From Amphirosellinia nigrospora (Eukaryota; Ascomycota; Sordariomycetes; Xylariales; Xylariaceae): a stretch of 64,000 nucleotides of DNA. Within the stretch, counting starts at the first letter, position 1. Each line of letters opens with the position of its first letter. The stretch is taken from the NCBI GenBank assembly GCA_004123355.1, contig SCHM01000004.1:5421017-5485016 (forward strand). The letters run 5' to 3'. The translations under genes and the position numbers were made by a program. The notes under the pieces are model-generated. The model saw only the letters and a list, made by a program, of their open reading frames with translations. It was not told where the DNA came from and made no database searches. This document shows positions 61,001-64,000 of the stretch, in pieces.

Positions 61001-64000
61001 CTTGTCTTCAACGATAGCAGGTGACATCACACGCCATTCTTCCTGACAGTTCCACCACCCAGGGGCAAGGCCAAACACGAAGTTCGTAATGATCTTTTCG
61101 GGTGCGACGGCTTCGAGAAGCAACATTCGACCTCCGGTTTTGAGAGTCTTGTGCACGTTTCGAATAGTCGCCCCGAGGTCTGCCGTAGCGTGCAGAACAC
61201 TCCCTGCAATGACTAAATCATATGAGCCCAGTTCGAGGTCCTGATCTTCAGCTGCTCGCTCTAAATCAAATATCTTGAATGTCATTCTCTTGCTAACTCT
61301 ATGCCATCGTGCTCTGGCATTCTCAAAAAACGTTGGGGACACGTCGGTGTAGGTATAGTTGGAGAAAGAAAGACCTCCAGTTTGTTCCTCGAGGTTAATC
61401 AAGGTTGACAAGATATGCGATGTCATACCACCTGTCCCTGCTCCTACCTCTAGGATACGGAGCTGTGAGTTTTCGTGAGAGGCTAGCGCTATAAGACGGT
61501 ATAGTCTCTGATCGCAAATACTATTAAACATGTCGGCATAGAATAGCTCTGCAAGATTCGAGTCGAAGATGACCGAAAGCGGATCGATTTCTCCTACTAG
61601 GATCGGCTTAGTTGGCGGATGACTGCGGTGAACAGTTTCCAGGGAGGATTTAAAGTCTCTATCCGGTTTAGTAAGCCCTCGAGGCCCTCATAATTGATAT
61701 CGGCATTGGCCTGGGAAGGCAATATCTGTTGAGCCTGGTGCTCCATCCAGTTTAGGTGTCTCGTTAAATAGCTTGGAATTCGTTGCCGATCGCTCGTAGT
61801 TAACTGCTCGAGAGTCCTACAGAGAGAAGTATTGAGGGCAAAAGTTAGCCTCTCGTGCCAAGACGCCATGTCTACCTCATCTTTTGAAAAACTATCGTCG
61901 TTGCATATTTGCCGGAGTTGTTCTGTATCTAACAGACTTAGCTTCGGTTTCCAATCCACTCCGTATAGCAGCTTCTTGTGGTCTTGAACGGATTTGTCTT
62001 CCTTAGATACCTGCGCTGTGACTAGTCTTTGCACACTACAGAGAACTGAATTGTCGTCGGCTAGTGCGTAAATAGTCCCCTCCTTTGTCCCTCGGCGCTG
62101 TTCCCGCTCGCGATAGCCATGTATCGAACGGAAGCTGTGTGAGATCTTTGCCAGCCAGAGGCAGAACCATCCATCATGCAGACTCATAGGTACGTGGGTA
62201 CCTGACACTTCTGTGAGCCCTCTTGTGATGCTAACTCGTAGTACGTGGAATGCGGCGTCCAAGATAGCAGGATGTACAAGGTTGGTTTGGTATTCGGGCG
62301 TTATGTTCACGCGAGCAATTGATGTTCGTGCACCATTGGAGCGGATATCCTCCAAAGTCCGAAACCAATCGCCATAACTTATACCGTGTTCATCGGAGTT
62401 CTTGTAAAACGCCGTGAGTTGATCTTAGTCGTACATGTAGATAAGCGTGCTTGTACTGTGACACGACCTGATCTTTGGCAAGTCGTTCTTCCATACCGTA
62501 ATCCACTTCGGCGGCTGGCTCTTCATACTGAATTTGCATAGTCGCACTGAAGCACTCATTCCATCTATCATCATAATGGGCAAAGAGTTTGATGTCGGAC
62601 CAAGTTGATTGTTTCTCATATGGCTTTTGGATAGGGCGTAAATGAAGCATTGTCTCTGTTTTATGCTCCCAAGCCTCCTTGACGACAATAGGGGCGAGAA
62701 AATGAGCCTCTTTGATGTAATAGCCGGAGACAACACGATCTTCAAGGGCAACTTCACGCGCGGCTTCCATTGCCATGATAAGCATTCCTGCTGCTGGGTA
62801 AATAACAGTGTTGCTAACCTGTTATGTAAGTAATTAGTAACTCTACTTTAATAGAGAGAGTCCTCTGCTTGATACTTACTACATGATCGCCAATCCACGG
62901 CGTAGTCTCGACGCTCCATAGGTTCCTCCATCTCGGCTCCAACGGGTTCCAATCGTGGAACCGCCACCCCAGTAAATCACCCAAGGTGGGCTCGCGGAGC
63001 CTAAAATCACGACTTAAGCGTGATTCGGCCCAATAGGTATGAGAACGATCAAAAGGGTACCCTGGACAGTCGACTAGAAATGATGGTGTTGGGCTAGAGA
63101 GTAATCTATTCGCTTCGGAGATGTTGAACTCATGACCATGACAGAAAAGATGTCCTAGAAGTTCAAGAATGCTTTCAACAGCATCTTTCGACCGATGAAG
63201 AGCACTCGCATACCGAACCTGTTTCCGGTTCCCGACTTGAGCTATCGTGTCCTGAATTGATCGCTTTAATGCTGAATTCGGACCTATCTCGACTAGGTCC
63301 GTGATGCTTCCTAGACCAACCTTTAATGTTGAGGCCTTCTGTGTAACTACTTGGATAGCATCAGAAAGCGCACCGGTGATATAAGGTTGTCAACCCAATA
63401 CTGAGCCGTTGTTAAGGTCGACGGCCAGACTTGTTGCCCAGTCACTGTTGAGACCATGGGTATAGTCGACGTCTTATTGCCTGACTCGAGCGCTCCCATC
63501 CGTGATAGATAGTCTTTCGCGATGATCAGCATGAACGACGAGTGATATGCTATTCCTGTTTTCAGTTTTTGCGCAAAAATTCCGTCATTATCGAGGTGCT
63601 GCTTCACGATATCTATGGCCTGCTCCGAGCCAGAGATTGTGCAGTTAATAGGGCTATTAATACACGCAATATTAACTGAGTCTTTGAGTAGTGGGTTGCC
63701 TATATTCTTCAAATAGCTTTTAACCCGGTCGTGTGCAATATTCACAGACATCATAGCGCCTACAGAGCCAGCCTTTGCCCTGAGCTTACCGGCGAGCTGG
63801 CCCCTGAAGTAGGAGATCTTGCACGCTGATTTTAAACTCAGCGCGCCTGTCGAGTAACTTTATCGTGGCGGTTAGCAGACTTCAGGGGTAGTGAGGAGTA
63901 TTGATAGCTTACGCGGCCGCGATCTCACCAGAAGAGTGTCCTACAACGGCCTTTGGAGATATTCCAAACGATTTCAGTAATTCCATTAAGGCAATTTGCA
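58053..64000 (-). CDS. Highly reducing polyketide synthase with C-methyltransferase, 3' part (AT-DH-MT-ER-KR-ACP)
   Basis: Iterative type I enzyme that builds a reduced, methylated chain; the KS and first part of AT lie beyond the right end. Domains from the right: AT with [11 protein letters not shown] (intron 63858-63912 splits it) and [10 protein letters not shown] with [18 protein letters not shown] (intron 62819-62879 splits it) and HPAILDAAF; a C-methyltransferase with [11 protein letters not shown] (about 61450) and [14 protein letters not shown] with GDIGGDCAG and [16 protein letters not shown] with [15 protein letters not shown] and SNYAGG (intron 59213-59283 separates ER from KR); and ACP with [13 protein letters not shown]. 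The stop at 58053 comes soon after the ACP, with no thioesterase, reductase or condensation domain. Catalytic residues look present throughout. The frame is offset about six times in 6 kb, without substitution stops at those sites. Confidence 0.85.

Overview
The window looks like an accessory region of a filamentous ascomycete (Pezizomycotina, probably Sordariomycetes; the class is inferred). The evidence is short GT-AG introns of about 50-70 bases with CTAAC-type branch points, multidomain fungal NRPS and PKS genes, a Zn2Cys6 regulator, and a long AT-rich block with the CpA-poor composition left by repeat-induced point mutation (RIP).

Layout. 1-3684: 3' part of an NRPS-PKS hybrid (A-T-KS-carrier) resembling tenuazonic acid synthetase TAS1. 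3685-9187: gene-poor, with an unrecognised decayed gene (about 4236-5448) and a decayed gene for a fungal N-terminal (HeLo/STAND-type) domain protein (7289-8328, minus). 9188-10925: MFS transporter. 11686-13211 (minus): Myb/SANT-like DNA-binding protein. 15090-20370: NRPS with the A-T-C-(degenerate A)-T-C plan of the extracellular siderophore synthetase NPS6/SidD. 21430-43640: a gene-free AT-rich block of about 22 kb with several tandem arrays and dispersed repeats. 43785-44653 (minus): unrecognised two-exon gene at the block's edge. 46283 to 64000: what looks like one metabolite cluster, holding a sugar-type MFS transporter, two short inverted-repeat elements, a Zn2Cys6 regulator, a 2-oxoglutarate/Fe(II) oxygenase, a secreted ferritin-like protein, and the 3' two thirds of a methylating highly reducing PKS (AT-DH-MT-ER-KR-ACP, minus strand, running off the right end).

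How the genes may work together (inference). In the right-hand cluster the PKS would build a methylated reduced polyketide, the oxygenase would oxidise it, the regulator would switch the locus on, and the transporter would move sugar or product. The NPS6-like gene would make an extracellular iron chelator on its own.

A caution covers the whole window. Nearly every long gene, including transporters and the regulator, reads as conserved protein interrupted by isolated one-base frame offsets, several at short runs of one base, with few substitution stops. This fits leftover assembly indels at least as well as gene death, so the interrupted genes are listed as CDS with that warning. Two genes (7289-8328 and 4236-5448) also carry ordinary stops and look truly decayed.
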